From Nitrospira defluvii (GTDB taxonomy: Bacteria; Nitrospirota; Nitrospiria; Nitrospirales; Nitrospiraceae): a DNA stretch of 64,000 bases. The stretch covers positions 1,302,001 through 1,366,000 of the forward strand of contig NZ_CAJNBJ010000001.1 in NCBI RefSeq assembly GCF_905220995.1, read 5' to 3'. The notes below the pieces were generated by a model. The model was not told where the DNA came from. It did not search any database and saw nothing but the letters and a program-made list of their open reading frames with translations. This document shows positions 37,264 to 46,757 of this stretch, in pieces (position 1 is the stretch's first letter; each line of letters opens with the position of its first letter). A program made the position numbers and the translations under genes.

Positions 37264-38244
37264 ATGGTGCAGCGGACAGGCGTGAGCAAGACGGGGTTTG
37301 CGAGTGCGGTGTCTGTGGTGGCGCTGTTGTTGATGGTGGGATGTGCCGGTGGGCCTGGACGCCCGACCGTGAATACCGGTTCGGAAGAGCGGCTTGTGGC
37401 ATCGGAGAAACAGTCGAACACCCGCTCCGAATCAGCTGAGCGTGCCGCGCTCCAGGTGGCATCACCACAAGTCGTGTTGATCGCCAACGCGGCCGTTCCG
37501 GCCGAGAAGAAGGTCCCGGATCTCGATCCGGCCGAAGATCCGTTCTACGATCCCTTTGCGAAAGGCGACGAGCCGCCGGGAGGGGAGGAGTACGATCCCT
37601 GGGAGCCGCTCAATACCAAGGTGTTCGAGTTTAATCGCCAAGTGGACCGGTGGGTGCTCAAGCCGGTCGCGCAGGGATATAACAAGGTGGTGCCGAATCC
37701 CGTGCAAATCGGCATCAGTAATCTGTTCTACAACATGCGGTTTCCGTCGCGATTGATCAACAACCTCGCCCAGGGCAAACTCTCGGGCGCCGGGGCGGAA
37801 GTCGGCCGGTTTTTGCTGAATAGCACGTTCGGGTTGGGCGGGTTGGTCGATGTGGCCAAGTACATGGACATCACCACGCCGGAGGAGGATACAGGGCAGA
37901 CGCTGGGTTATTACGGGGTGAAGCCGGGACCCTACGTCGTGCTGCCGTTCCTGCCGCCGTTTACCCTGCGGGATCTCGTCGGGTATGTCGGCGACATTGC
38001 ATTGAATCCGATCAACTGGATGGTGTTTCCCATCATTGAGGTAAACGGGGTGCCTTCACTGGTTGCGCACCATAACCGGACTACCTCCTCGATCGCGCAG
38101 ATCGGCGGCCGTGTCGAAGAAATTCTCAATGATCGGTCCCTGAACTTGGAAAAGTTTCAAGGAGTGGAGGAAGCCACGCTGGATTTGTATACGGCTGTGA
38201 AGAACGCCTACATCCAGAAGCGGCGGAACGCGATTCGGGAGTGA
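37264..38244 (+). CDS. mlaA: MlaA-type outer-membrane lipoprotein (VacJ)
   Basis: This 326-aa protein belongs to the system that keeps phospholipids out of the outer leaflet. The lipobox is LLMVGC (Cys27). A linker of about 75 residues precedes the MlaA core: YDPWEPLNTKVFEFNRQVD, NLFYNMRFPSRLINNLAQG, FLLNSTFGLGGLVDVAKY and GYYGVKPGPYVVLPFLPP. AAGGAGGC lies directly before the ATG, and a GTG one codon later has better spacing. No other mla genes are near. It ends four bases from the kbl stop on the other strand. Confidence 0.95.
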   Translation: MVQRTGVSKTGFASAVSVVALLLMVGCAGGPGRPTVNTGSEERLVASEKQSNTRSESAERAALQVASPQVVLIANAAVPAEKKVPDLDPAEDPFYDPFAKGDEPPGGEEYDPWEPLNTKVFEFNRQVDRWVLKPVAQGYNKVVPNPVQIGISNLFYNMRFPSRLINNLAQGKLSGAGAEVGRFLLNSTFGLGGLVDVAKYMDITTPEEDTGQTLGYYGVKPGPYVVLPFLPPFTLRDLVGYVGDIALNPINWMVFPIIEVNGVPSLVAHHNRTTSSIAQIGGRVEEILNDRSLNLEKFQGVEEATLDLYTAVKNAYIQKRRNAIRE

Positions 38245-38248
38245 TCGG

Positions 38249-39448
38249 CTAACGAATCACGTTGAGCTCGCGGCCGACGGTGGAAAAGGCGCCAACGGCT
38301 CGCTCGAGTTGTGCGCGGGTATGGGCCGCCGAGAGTTGCAGGCGAATCCGCGCCTGTCCTCTGGGCACGACCGGATAACTAAACCCCACCACATAGATGC
38401 CTTCCTGCAGCAGACGGTCGGCCATGTTCGCGGCCACCGTCGCATCCCCCAACATGACCGGAATGATCGGGTGGTGGCCGGGCACAAGGGTGAAGCCGAG
38501 AGCCGTGAGCCGACTCCGGAGCCACTGGGCCTGTTCCATCAGGGTGGCGCGCAAGTGCTCGCCCTGCTCGACCAAGGTCAGGGCCTTCAGTGCCGCTGCG
38601 GCGATCACCGGCGGCAGGCTGTTTGAAAAGAGGTATGGTCGTGAGCGTTGCCGCAACAATTCGATGAGTTCCTTGCGGCCGGTGGTAAAACCGCCGGCTG
38701 CGCCCCCAAGTGCCTTGCCCAATGTGCTGGTGATGAGGTCGATTCGTCCGGCCACACCGAAATGATCGGGAGTCCCGCGCCCACCCTTGCCCAGCACGCC
38801 GGTGGCATGACTATCATCCACGACCAACGCGGCCTCGTAGCGATCGGCCAGGTCCACGATGCGGTCCAGTTTGGCCAGATCGCCATCCATCGAAAACACC
38901 CCGTCCGTCACGATCATCCGCACGCGGCTCCCTGCCGATTCAGCCAATCGCGCTTCGAGTTCCGCCATGTCGGCGTGGGCATACCGCAGGCGGGCGGCCT
39001 TGCAGAGACGAATGCCGTCGATCAGGCTGGCGTGGTTCAAGGCGTCACTGATGATGGTGTCCCGCTCATCGAGCAGCGTTTCGAACAGTCCCCCATTGGC
39101 ATCGAAACAGGAACTGTAGAGGATGCTGTCGTCGGTGCCGAAAAACGTGCTGATGGCCTGCTCCAGCTGCTTGTGTAGGTGCTGCGTTCCGCAGATAAAA
39201 CGCACAGAGGCCATTCCGTAGCCGAATTCCCTGAGGCCGTCCTCGGCCGCCTGTTTGACCGCCGGATGATTGGCCAGGCCGAGATAGTTGTTGGCGCAGA
39301 GATTGATGACCTCGCCTTGCGCCACACGAATCTCGGTGCTCTGCGGGCTTAAAATCTGCCGTTCGGTTTTGTAGAGGCCTGCCGAGCGGATGTCCGCCAA
39401 TTGCTGTTCCGCCGCTCGCTTGAGGGATGTGTACGCCATCGTCTTCAT
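38249..39448 (-). CDS. kbl: Glycine C-acetyltransferase (2-amino-3-ketobutyrate CoA ligase)
   Basis: This 399-aa PLP enzyme cleaves 2-amino-3-ketobutyrate with CoA to glycine and acetyl-CoA. It has [24 protein letters not shown], the cofactor-binding [10 protein letters not shown] and the Schiff-base lysine in STLGKALGG. Length and motifs match Kbl rather than other alpha-oxoamine synthases, and the tdh neighbour confirms this. ATG 39448 or 39439 can be the start; upstream codons extend into the tdh spacer. It follows tdh by 44 bp. Confidence 0.95.
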   Translation of the reverse strand: MKTMAYTSLKRAAEQQLADIRSAGLYKTERQILSPQSTEIRVAQGEVINLCANNYLGLANHPAVKQAAEDGLREFGYGMASVRFICGTQHLHKQLEQAISTFFGTDDSILYSSCFDANGGLFETLLDERDTIISDALNHASLIDGIRLCKAARLRYAHADMAELEARLAESAGSRVRMIVTDGVFSMDGDLAKLDRIVDLADRYEAALVVDDSHATGVLGKGGRGTPDHFGVAGRIDLITSTLGKALGGAAGGFTTGRKELIELLRQRSRPYLFSNSLPPVIAAAALKALTLVEQGEHLRATLMEQAQWLRSRLTALGFTLVPGHHPIIPVMLGDATVAANMADRLLQEGIYVVGFSYPVVPRGQARIRLQLSAAHTRAQLERAVGAFSTVGRELNVIR

Positions 39449-39492
39449 GAAAGGTGAACTAGAAAGCGTGCAAGGTACAACGGAAAATAAGG

Positions 39493-40527
39493 TTATGGAA
39501 ACAGGACTACTTTGCCGCATTGGCCGGATTTGATCAATTCAAATCCTTGGGCGAAGTCTTTGAGGGGGAAGGTGTGGGTCAGGACAGGACGGATGTTGAG
39601 GCCGGCCTTGAAGAGTCCAGCCAGGCGATACCAGGTGCTGAAGAGGCGGCGGCCGGTGATGCCGTGGACGCGAATGCCTTTGAAGATGACTTCGTTGGCG
39701 AGGTCAAAGGTGACGGGCCCGGTGGGAATACCGAACAAGGTGACCCGGCCGCCGTTTTTTACGGATCGAAAGGCATGGTGCAGCGCGGTCGGGTGTCCGG
39801 ACATTTCCAATGACGCATCGACGCCTTCGCCGTTGGTGATTTCCTGAATGGCGGCGGCGATGGCTTCCGAGCTGTCGGCTCCTGCGTTCAGGATGTGATC
39901 CACCCCCACCTGTTTCGCCAATCCAAGGCGGTAGTCGCTGACGTCGGTGACGATAATGGTGGCGGCTCCGGCCGTACGGGCGACCGCGGCCGCGAAGAGG
40001 CCGGTCGGGCCACAGCCGGTGATCAGGACGGTATGGCCGGTCAAGTCCTCGACGAGTGCCGCATCGACGGCGTTTCCCAACGGTTCTTGCAGGCAGGCCA
40101 ACTCCGGGGGAATGTCCGGCGACGTCTTCCAGAGGACAGTCTCAGGCAGCACGATATAGTCGGCAAACGATCCATCGAGATCGACGCCGAGAATGCGATA
40201 GTTCTTACAGACATGGGCTTGGCCGGTGCGGCATTGAAAGCAGGCGCCGCAGGTCAAATGTGATTCTGCTGCGACGTAGTCGCCTACCTTCACCAGGCTG
40301 ACATCCGTTCCGACCGCGACCACCTCACCGCACATTTCATGTCCGATCGTCCGTGGCGGATGAATCCGGCTGTGAGCCCAGGCGTCCCAGTTGTAGATAT
40401 GAGCATCCGTTCCGCAGAGGGAGGTCGCTTTGACTCGGATGACGGCGTCGTTGGGGCCAGGTGTTGGGTCTTGGCGTTCGGTGTAGGTGAGGCCGGGTTG
40501 GGCGGCAGTTTTGACGAGCGCACGCAT
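39493..40527 (-). CDS. tdh: L-threonine 3-dehydrogenase
   Basis: This 344-aa zinc-dependent MDR dehydrogenase oxidises threonine to 2-amino-3-ketobutyrate, the Kbl substrate. The catalytic zinc motif is SLCGTD and GHEMCGEV; the structural zinc lobe is [15 protein letters not shown]. The NAD site is GCGPTGLFA. The start at 40527 (MRALVKT) matches the family. An upstream ATG at 40602 would run through the promoter. TATAAT ends six bases before the ATG and no Shine-Dalgarno is present. Confidence 0.96.
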   Translation of the reverse strand: MRALVKTAAQPGLTYTERQDPTPGPNDAVIRVKATSLCGTDAHIYNWDAWAHSRIHPPRTIGHEMCGEVVAVGTDVSLVKVGDYVAAESHLTCGACFQCRTGQAHVCKNYRILGVDLDGSFADYIVLPETVLWKTSPDIPPELACLQEPLGNAVDAALVEDLTGHTVLITGCGPTGLFAAAVARTAGAATIIVTDVSDYRLGLAKQVGVDHILNAGADSSEAIAAAIQEITNGEGVDASLEMSGHPTALHHAFRSVKNGGRVTLFGIPTGPVTFDLANEVIFKGIRVHGITGRRLFSTWYRLAGLFKAGLNIRPVLTHTFPLKDFAQGFELIKSGQCGKVVLFP

Positions 40528-40533
40528 CGGTCC

Positions 40534-40542
40534 ATTATAACA
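40534..40542 (-). promoter_or_regulatory. Extended -10 promoter of tdh, leaderless start
   Basis: On the minus strand TGT TATAAT is a perfect extended -10 (TGnTATAAT), with the hexamer at 40539-40534, six bases before the tdh ATG. The nearest -35-like TTGACT is 21 bases away, which is too far, so the extended -10 would have to carry it. Confidence 0.6.
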
Positions 40543-40739
40543 AGACGGCGTGAAATGCCTAGTCAAGGAGTGAAAGAGGCATCGTGTGGAGTGCGATGTC
40601 ATGATCCGCCAAGGGGATTAGACTGCTGCGCCGGAGCGTCACTCGATGGGGTGTCGGGGATTGCCTGTACCGGGGCGGACGCTTGCGCGCCTGTGCCCTG
40701 ATGATGTCTGGTGGCCTTCGTGACGACGGAAAAAACGGG

Positions 40740-40768
40740 TTGAACTGGGTCAGGCTCCTGGGTAGGAT
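40740..40768 (+). promoter_or_regulatory. Candidate promoter directly before the TonB-like gene
   Basis: TTGAAC (40740-40745), 17 bases and TAGGAT (40763-40768) end six bases before the ATG at 40775. The AGGA inside the hexamer could instead serve as Shine-Dalgarno, so the reading is ambiguous. Confidence 0.4.
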
Positions 40769-40774
40769 GCCAGC

Positions 40775-41803
40775 ATGCTGCGCCAGTGTGACACGTTCTG
40801 CAGGGGGCTAATCGGGGCGGTGGCGTTGTTGATCTGTGTCGGCGCGCCTGTAGCTGGTGCCCTGGCCGGGCCTTCTGCCAACCCGGCTCCGGCTGCGCCC
40901 AAACGATGGGCCCAGTTCGATTTGGTGAGCACCGAGCCTGATGGATCGGTGCAAGCCGGAAAAGACGTGGTGTTGAGTATCACGTTGGGGGGTGTGCCGG
41001 CGGGAACGGAATCCGTCATGGCCATCATCGAGTCCAACGGATTTCAAAGCCAGACGGTGTCCCTGAGCGAAGAGCCGACGGCCTCGGTCTACCAGGGCAC
41101 GGTCATTCTCGAGCCGAACTCGACGCTGAAGAGCCGCACCACGGTGCATCCAAAGGCCGTGCGAGTTCGGGTGTCGTTTGCGCGTGCGAAGATCACGGGA
41201 CTGGAAGAATTCTTGAAGCGTGATGTCTACGTCACACTCGGTGATCCGCCCCCCAGTGATACCGAAGCCGAAGTCCAGCCGGGGCCGGTGGCCGAAAATT
41301 CTGATGCCGATGCCGCGGCCGTGCAAAAGGCGACGGAGCAGGTGTTGGCCGTGAATGCGACGATCGCCGAGGAAGATTTGCTGCCCCTGCCCCCGCCCGG
41401 CGAATCGAAAGCCTATTGGAAACAGGTCAGCGATTTGATCAGCCGGAACTGGAGCCGGCAAATCCGTTCCATCCGTCGCGCACCCAGCAGCGAAACCGTT
41501 AGGGTCTATTTCAAAATGTATGCAAGCGGCGTGGCCCAGGTGATTCAATTGGAAAAGAGTTCCGGGGCACGGGATGTCAACGATGCGGGATTACAGACCA
41601 TTATCCATGCGCAGCCGTTCCCTCCGATTCCGCCCGATCTCGGCAGCGATGTGGTCGATGTGCATGTGCGCATGAGAACGGGAGCGAAAGTCGCCACGCG
41701 CGATGTGCAGATGACGGTTGAGAAAAAGCCGTCTAAGTCTGCGCCGCCCGCATCCCCAACACCGAAGGACGGAACTGCACCAAGCGGTTCCACAAAGGAG
41801 TAG
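40775..41803 (+). CDS. Exported protein with TonB/TolA C-terminal-like domain
   Basis: This 342-aa protein has a signal peptide (residues 11-31, ending AGALAG). Residues about 45-150 look like an Ig-type beta-sandwich. An acidic linker follows, and at about 215-310 is a TonB-C-like domain: YWKQVSDLISRNWSRQIR, VYFKMYASGVAQVIQLEKSS and DAGLQTIIHAQPFPPIP. The tail is Pro/Lys-rich. No exbB or exbD is near. It is coupled to the YceI gene, whose Shine-Dalgarno lies inside this one. Confidence 0.8.
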   Translation: MLRQCDTFCRGLIGAVALLICVGAPVAGALAGPSANPAPAAPKRWAQFDLVSTEPDGSVQAGKDVVLSITLGGVPAGTESVMAIIESNGFQSQTVSLSEEPTASVYQGTVILEPNSTLKSRTTVHPKAVRVRVSFARAKITGLEEFLKRDVYVTLGDPPPSDTEAEVQPGPVAENSDADAAAVQKATEQVLAVNATIAEEDLLPLPPPGESKAYWKQVSDLISRNWSRQIRSIRRAPSSETVRVYFKMYASGVAQVIQLEKSSGARDVNDAGLQTIIHAQPFPPIPPDLGSDVVDVHVRMRTGAKVATRDVQMTVEKKPSKSAPPASPTPKDGTAPSGSTKE

Positions 41804-41805
41804 CT

Positions 41806-42417
41806 ATGACGAAATCGATCGGTCGTGTGCTCACCATGTGGTGTCTTGGAGCCGGGATGTTGCTCGGTGCAGCGGTTGTGCAGGCGGAGACGGCCCGGTA
41901 TGACGTCGATCTTGATCATTCGATCGTGGAGTTCAAGGTGGCGCACATGGTGGTGTCCAAAACGACCGGGCATTTCAAAGATTACACCGGATTCATCGAA
42001 ATGGACCCCGAGGCCGGGACGGTGAAGGCGCTCGAAGCGACGATCAAGACGGCGTCGGTGACCACCAATCATGAAAAGCGCGACGCGCATCTGCGGAACC
42101 CTGATTTTTTCGATGTCGAGAAGTACCCGACCATTACCTATAAGATGAAAAGTTACAAGAAAGCCGGCGACGGTTATATCGCGGTCGGCGATCTGACCCT
42201 ACATGGTGTCACGAAGGAAATCACGCTGGAAGGGACGTTTAACGGCGTGACCAAGGATCCGTGGGGCAATACCCGCGCCGGATTTACGGCCGAAGGGAAA
42301 GTGAACCGCAAAGACTTCGGCATGGTGTGGAATAAGGCGCTTGATAGCGGGGGCCTCGTGGTCGGCGACGAGGTGTTTATTAAATTGGATATCGAATGTA
42401 TTAAGGCGAAATCGTAG
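41806..42417 (+). CDS. YceI-family periplasmic protein
   Basis: This 203-aa protein has a signal peptide ending VVQAET. The lipocalin-like YceI barrel has YDVDLDHSIVEFKVAHM, SVTTNHEKRDAHLRNPDFFD (20 residues), GDLTLHGVTKEITLEG and FGMVWNKALDSGGLVVGDEV. Members bind polyisoprenoids or related lipids in the periplasm. AAAGGAG precedes the ATG two bases after the previous stop, so it is cotranscribed with the TonB-like gene. Confidence 0.94.
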   Translation: MTKSIGRVLTMWCLGAGMLLGAAVVQAETARYDVDLDHSIVEFKVAHMVVSKTTGHFKDYTGFIEMDPEAGTVKALEATIKTASVTTNHEKRDAHLRNPDFFDVEKYPTITYKMKSYKKAGDGYIAVGDLTLHGVTKEITLEGTFNGVTKDPWGNTRAGFTAEGKVNRKDFGMVWNKALDSGGLVVGDEVFIKLDIECIKAKS

Positions 42418-42767
42418 GTCGAACACCCCCTCTCCAAGGGGCCACGCGCCTGCCCGGTTTTCTGCCGGGCAGGCTGAACCAGCAACGGCGCATGCGGCGG
42501 GGTATCTCTGATCCAGGGATGCAGGCCGCCCCCATCTCGTGACGCCGATCTCAGCAGACAGAGCCGCTGGTGAACGTGTAGCGAGGATGTCTCGGCATCT
42601 GGTTCGCGACCGGGCTCGGTGCGCCGGTTGCACCGCGTGCTGGACGATGAGGATGGGGTGGGGACCAAGGGAGCGATTAACTGAGTGGACTGCGAGTCCC
42701 GAGGGGTATGGCCATGTGCATGACGCAGACTGGAAAATTCAGGCAGGTCATCGGTAGGATACGGCGG
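42418..42767. other. 350-bp region between yceI and the LolA-like gene
   Basis: It starts with a hairpin (42448-42474). The rest shows no gene, apart from a possible longer start (ATG 42708) for the next gene. No clear promoter was found. Confidence 0.5.
42448..42474 (+). terminator. Hairpin after yceI, possible terminator
   Basis: GCCTGCCCGG (42448-42457) and CCGGGCAGGC (42465-42474) pair perfectly over 10 bp with a seven-base loop. No T-run follows, so it may be an mRNA 3'-end stabiliser instead of an intrinsic terminator. Confidence 0.5.
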
Positions 42768-43364
42768 ATGTGGTCCTGGAAGCTGGTAGGGGCGCTGGCC
42801 TTGTTGTGGACGATCGGCATCGGGAACGCCGTGGCGCTGGAATTCACGGCGGATCAGGTAACCAAGATCAATGGCCGGACTCAGAAAGCCAACATCTACT
42901 ACCGCGATAATATGTGGCGGATCGAGCATCATACGATGGGTCCGGTCAACGTCAGCATTGTCCGGAAGGACAAGCAGGTGGTCTGGCTCCTGTTATCGAG
43001 GATGAAACACTTCAAGACCGTGCCGTACAAGGCCGAGCAGGATCTCAAAGTGACGGAGCATCTGGAAGGGGAGGTGTCGCGCGAGGAAATCGGCACGGAA
43101 ACGCGCGAGGGGCACCCGACGACCTTGTATGAGGTGACGGTGAAGGAGGGGGAGCGGACCGAAGTGTACTACCAGTGGCTCGCGACCGATATTCACTTTC
43201 CGATGAAACTAGCGAAGAAGGATGGAAGTTGGATCGTCGAGTACCAGCATGTGAAATTCCGGCCCTTGATCGACTATCTATTTCAGTTGCCGCTCAATTT
43301 CGAACCATTGGAAGAATTTGATCACCAGCCGGCTGCTGCGGAGCCGAATCACCAGCCGATGTAA
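42768..43364 (+). CDS. Periplasmic LolA-like / DUF4412-like protein
   Basis: This 198-aa protein has a signal peptide (MWSWKLVGALALLWTIGIGN, then AVA). The mature part is an antiparallel sheet pattern: LEFTADQVTKINGRTQKANI, YYRDNMWRIEHHTMG, SIVRKDKQVVWLL and TLYEVTVKEGERTEVYYQWL. This is the fold seen in LolA/LolB-like lipoprotein carriers, but sequence identity to a named member cannot be claimed. ATG at 42768 gives a normal signal peptide; the upstream ATG at 42708 adds 20 residues. Confidence 0.7.
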   Translation: MWSWKLVGALALLWTIGIGNAVALEFTADQVTKINGRTQKANIYYRDNMWRIEHHTMGPVNVSIVRKDKQVVWLLLSRMKHFKTVPYKAEQDLKVTEHLEGEVSREEIGTETREGHPTTLYEVTVKEGERTEVYYQWLATDIHFPMKLAKKDGSWIVEYQHVKFRPLIDYLFQLPLNFEPLEEFDHQPAAAEPNHQPM

Positions 43365-43394
43365 CAAGGTGTGATCCCTCAATAAAGGAGTGTC

Positions 43395-44324
43395 ATGGTG
43401 CGTACACGAGGTCTCGCAATGTGGGTGTTGGGCGCGGCGCTACTGGGAATGAGCGGATCTCTCTATGCGTTGGATGTCGCGGACGTAGTTCGTGAATGGA
43501 CGCCGGAAGGAAAGAAGCTGGCGATGGAGCGTGCCAAGTTGCCGGCACATGACGAGATGATCCGTATCCCGGCGGGTGAGTTCCTCATGGGGAGCGATAA
43601 GAAGATCGATAAAAATTCCTACCTGGCTGAGTTTCCGCAGCGGAAGGTCTATCTCGATGCCTATGAGATCGACAAGTACGAAGTCACCACCGTACAGTTC
43701 TTGAAGTATGTCCTCGCGCACAACCTCGCCCCGCTGATCGATTGGCAGTACGACGGCGGGAATTTTCAGGAGACGATGGTCAGCCACCCGGTGATGCATG
43801 TGTCCTGGTTCGACGCGGAGGCCTACTGCAAGTGGGCAGGGAAACGGTTGCCGACCGAGGCGGAGTGGGAAAAGGCCGCGCGTGGCGAGGATGGGCGCAT
43901 CTATCCCTGGGGCAATCAAATGGCCGGACTCTCGCGAGCGAACTTCGGCCGGACGGGTCTGTCAGGACCGGTGCGGGATCGTCCTGAACGACTGTTGCTC
44001 TATCCGCCCATCATTTCCGTGGACAAGTACGACAATGCCGCCAGCCCTTATGGGGTGCTTCAAATGGCCGGCAATGTGTCGGAATGGGTTGCGGATTGGT
44101 ACGACCCGAAATACTACAGCACCGGGCCGGACAAGAACCCGAAAGGGCCCGAGACCGGAAGTCAGCGGGGTTTTCGCGGCGGAGGCTGGATCGACAGCAC
44201 GCCCAGCGTCCGCGTCGCGCAGCGCAATGGGACGGATCCCAACACCAAGATGAACTGGATGGGGTTCCGCTGTGCGCGAGATGTGAACGAAGGAGTCGCC
44301 GGGCAGCCGGCGGAGGGGAAGTAG
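43395..44324 (+). CDS. SUMF1/formylglycine-enzyme-fold protein, exported (1)
   Basis: This 309-aa protein has a signal peptide (ending SLYALD). The FGE-sulfatase fold is clear: MIRIPAGEFLMGSDKK, YEIDKYEVTTVQFLKYV, HPVMHVSWFDAEAYCKWAGK (20 residues), RLPTEAEWEKAARG, GNVSEWVADWYD and WMGFRCARD. The redox cysteines of true formylglycine-generating enzymes are missing: the segment after RGGGW has no Cys. It is therefore probably a binding or structural relative. AAAGGAG precedes the ATG. It continues the row of exported proteins. Confidence 0.9.
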   Translation: MVRTRGLAMWVLGAALLGMSGSLYALDVADVVREWTPEGKKLAMERAKLPAHDEMIRIPAGEFLMGSDKKIDKNSYLAEFPQRKVYLDAYEIDKYEVTTVQFLKYVLAHNLAPLIDWQYDGGNFQETMVSHPVMHVSWFDAEAYCKWAGKRLPTEAEWEKAARGEDGRIYPWGNQMAGLSRANFGRTGLSGPVRDRPERLLLYPPIISVDKYDNAASPYGVLQMAGNVSEWVADWYDPKYYSTGPDKNPKGPETGSQRGFRGGGWIDSTPSVRVAQRNGTDPNTKMNWMGFRCARDVNEGVAGQPAEGK

Positions 44325-44409
44325 GACGAGGTGCCCCACCTCACGATTCCACCACAGCGGAGGACAAATCAGTTCGTCTCAGTGCTCAGGGACCTGGTCC
44401 TGGATAAGA

Positions 44410-45252
44410 TCACACGACCGCTTTCTTCGCCATAAGTATGCGAACCTGCTCGCTCGTTTCCTTCACGAGAATGCCCATCTTGCCGTGTGACGGTTCGAAA
44501 TCCACCGGCAGTCCGTGGCTGCGGATGCGTTCGCTGGCGGTGGGACCGATAGACGCGATGACCAGTTTCCGGCAGATCGTTTTGAACTCCTCCGTCTTTC
44601 CCTCCTGCTCGACGACCAGCATCACGTGATCAATCTGTGCGGCATTGGTCGCCAGCATCACCTGCACCTGTCCTTCCAGGATCTGCCTGATGGCCTGCTT
44701 GAGTGGCGCCGTGTCTTCCGGGAGCGCCCAGCGGTAGACGGGGACTGAAACCACAGCGGCTCCGCGCTGCTTCAACGCCTCCACCAAGTCGCGGTTCAGT
44801 AGCCCGTATTCTTGCACCGCCACGCGCAACCCTTTGACCGGCCGGTGGGCGTCCAATGTGGAGACGACATCCATCCAGGTGTTGGGCTCCGGGACCGTGA
44901 ACGTCGGTTGGAATCCCAGGACTTTGAGTGCGGCCACCGGTTTGGGGCCGCGGGCGATCAACAGGGTATTGCGCAGGGCTGCGGCGAGTTGGTCATTGGA
45001 ATAACGGCGATGCAGCACCTCAAAGAGGGTGGTTGTGCCGGCACCGGTCATCAACACCAGCACGTCGAACCCGTCCCGCATCAGCTGTTCGCCGAACTGC
45101 AACGCGGCGGAATTGTCTTCCAGCGGAATCTCGCGCAAGGCCGGCGCTACCAGTGGTTTGCCGCCGTGGCGCTCGATCAGTCGCCCCATTTCGGCCGCCA
45201 TGCGCGATTCAAATGCGACGACGGTCAACCCGTGATACCCTGCACTGGCCAT
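44410..45252 (-). CDS. hemD: Uroporphyrinogen-III synthase (HemD-like)
   Basis: This 280-aa protein has two alpha/beta lobes with the HemD pattern: VVAFESRMAAEMGRLIERHG, PLVAPALREIPLEDN, VLVLMTGAGTTTLFEVL, the connecting VPEPNTWMDVVSTL and a second lobe with VMLATNAAQIDHVMLV and VIASIGPTASERIRSHG. It closes the tetrapyrrole ring in haem and sirohaem synthesis. Sequence conservation is always low in this family. GGAG is five bases before the ATG. It follows the second SUMF1-like gene by 41 bp, so they may form an operon. Confidence 0.85.
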   Translation of the reverse strand: MASAGYHGLTVVAFESRMAAEMGRLIERHGGKPLVAPALREIPLEDNSAALQFGEQLMRDGFDVLVLMTGAGTTTLFEVLHRRYSNDQLAAALRNTLLIARGPKPVAALKVLGFQPTFTVPEPNTWMDVVSTLDAHRPVKGLRVAVQEYGLLNRDLVEALKQRGAAVVSVPVYRWALPEDTAPLKQAIRQILEGQVQVMLATNAAQIDHVMLVVEQEGKTEEFKTICRKLVIASIGPTASERIRSHGLPVDFEPSHGKMGILVKETSEQVRILMAKKAVV

Positions 45253-45293
45253 CGCACTCCGTGATTCAATCGCCGGCTAGGAAGCCGACTGGG

Positions 45294-46133
<840 letters not shown>

Positions 46134-46307
46134 AGCTCCAAGCTCCTTTGGTTCGTAACAAACGATACCCGATCGTACCACAGCCGCAGAGTTTTCAAAC
46201 ATGACCGGCCGACGCAAAATGATCGCCGGGGGAAAGTTCAACCCTGGCGGTTGAGGATTGACGCGATGGTGGGCCCGCACCTACTATACGCGCCAGGAGA
46301 TTGCGGC

Positions 46308-46733
46308 ATGACGCCTCATCGAGGCTTACGACATTTGGCCCTCCGCGTCACGAATCTGGCCCGATCACGCGCCTTCTATGAACATCTCTTAGGGATGAAG
46401 GTCGTCTGGGAGCCGGATCCGGACAACGTGTATTTCAGCTCGGGGTCCGACAATCTGGCCTTGCATCAAATCGGCCAGGCTGAGCTGGCCCAGTACCAGC
46501 CGCCGCGAGGCCAGTTACTCGACCACTTCGGCGTGATTCTGGAAAGCCCCGCCCACGTTGACGACCTGTTCCGCGAGGTGCAGCGCGAAGGGGGGCAATA
46601 CGGTTCCACCATCGCCAAGCCCCCCAAGCAGCATCGTGACGGCAGTTACTCCTTTTATTTCACCGACCCGGACGGCAACGTGATTCAGGCGTTGTACGAG
46701 CCGACGATCAGCCGGATGGAACTGAAGCCATAA
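46308..46733 (+). CDS. VOC (glyoxalase-fold) family protein
   Basis: This 141-aa protein has two beta-alpha-beta-beta-beta units: RHLALRVTNLARSRAFYEHL and FTDPDGNVIQALYEP. A metal triad His (RGLRHLAL), His (LLDHFGVI) and Glu/Gln region are partly visible; the last ligand position reads Q. The enzyme type cannot be fixed. AGGAG is nine bases before the ATG. The reading frame stays open far upstream over hemD and the SUMF1 gene, but this is only the antisense shadow. Confidence 0.85.
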   Translation: MTPHRGLRHLALRVTNLARSRAFYEHLLGMKVVWEPDPDNVYFSSGSDNLALHQIGQAELAQYQPPRGQLLDHFGVILESPAHVDDLFREVQREGGQYGSTIAKPPKQHRDGSYSFYFTDPDGNVIQALYEPTISRMELKP

Positions 46734-46757
46734 GGCTACGGCACAGGCCTGTGACGC

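Noticed and set aside
44327-44342. Small hairpin GAGGTG/CACCTC between the SUMF1-like gene and hemD
   Set aside because: The stem is only six bases with no T-run, too weak to call a terminator.
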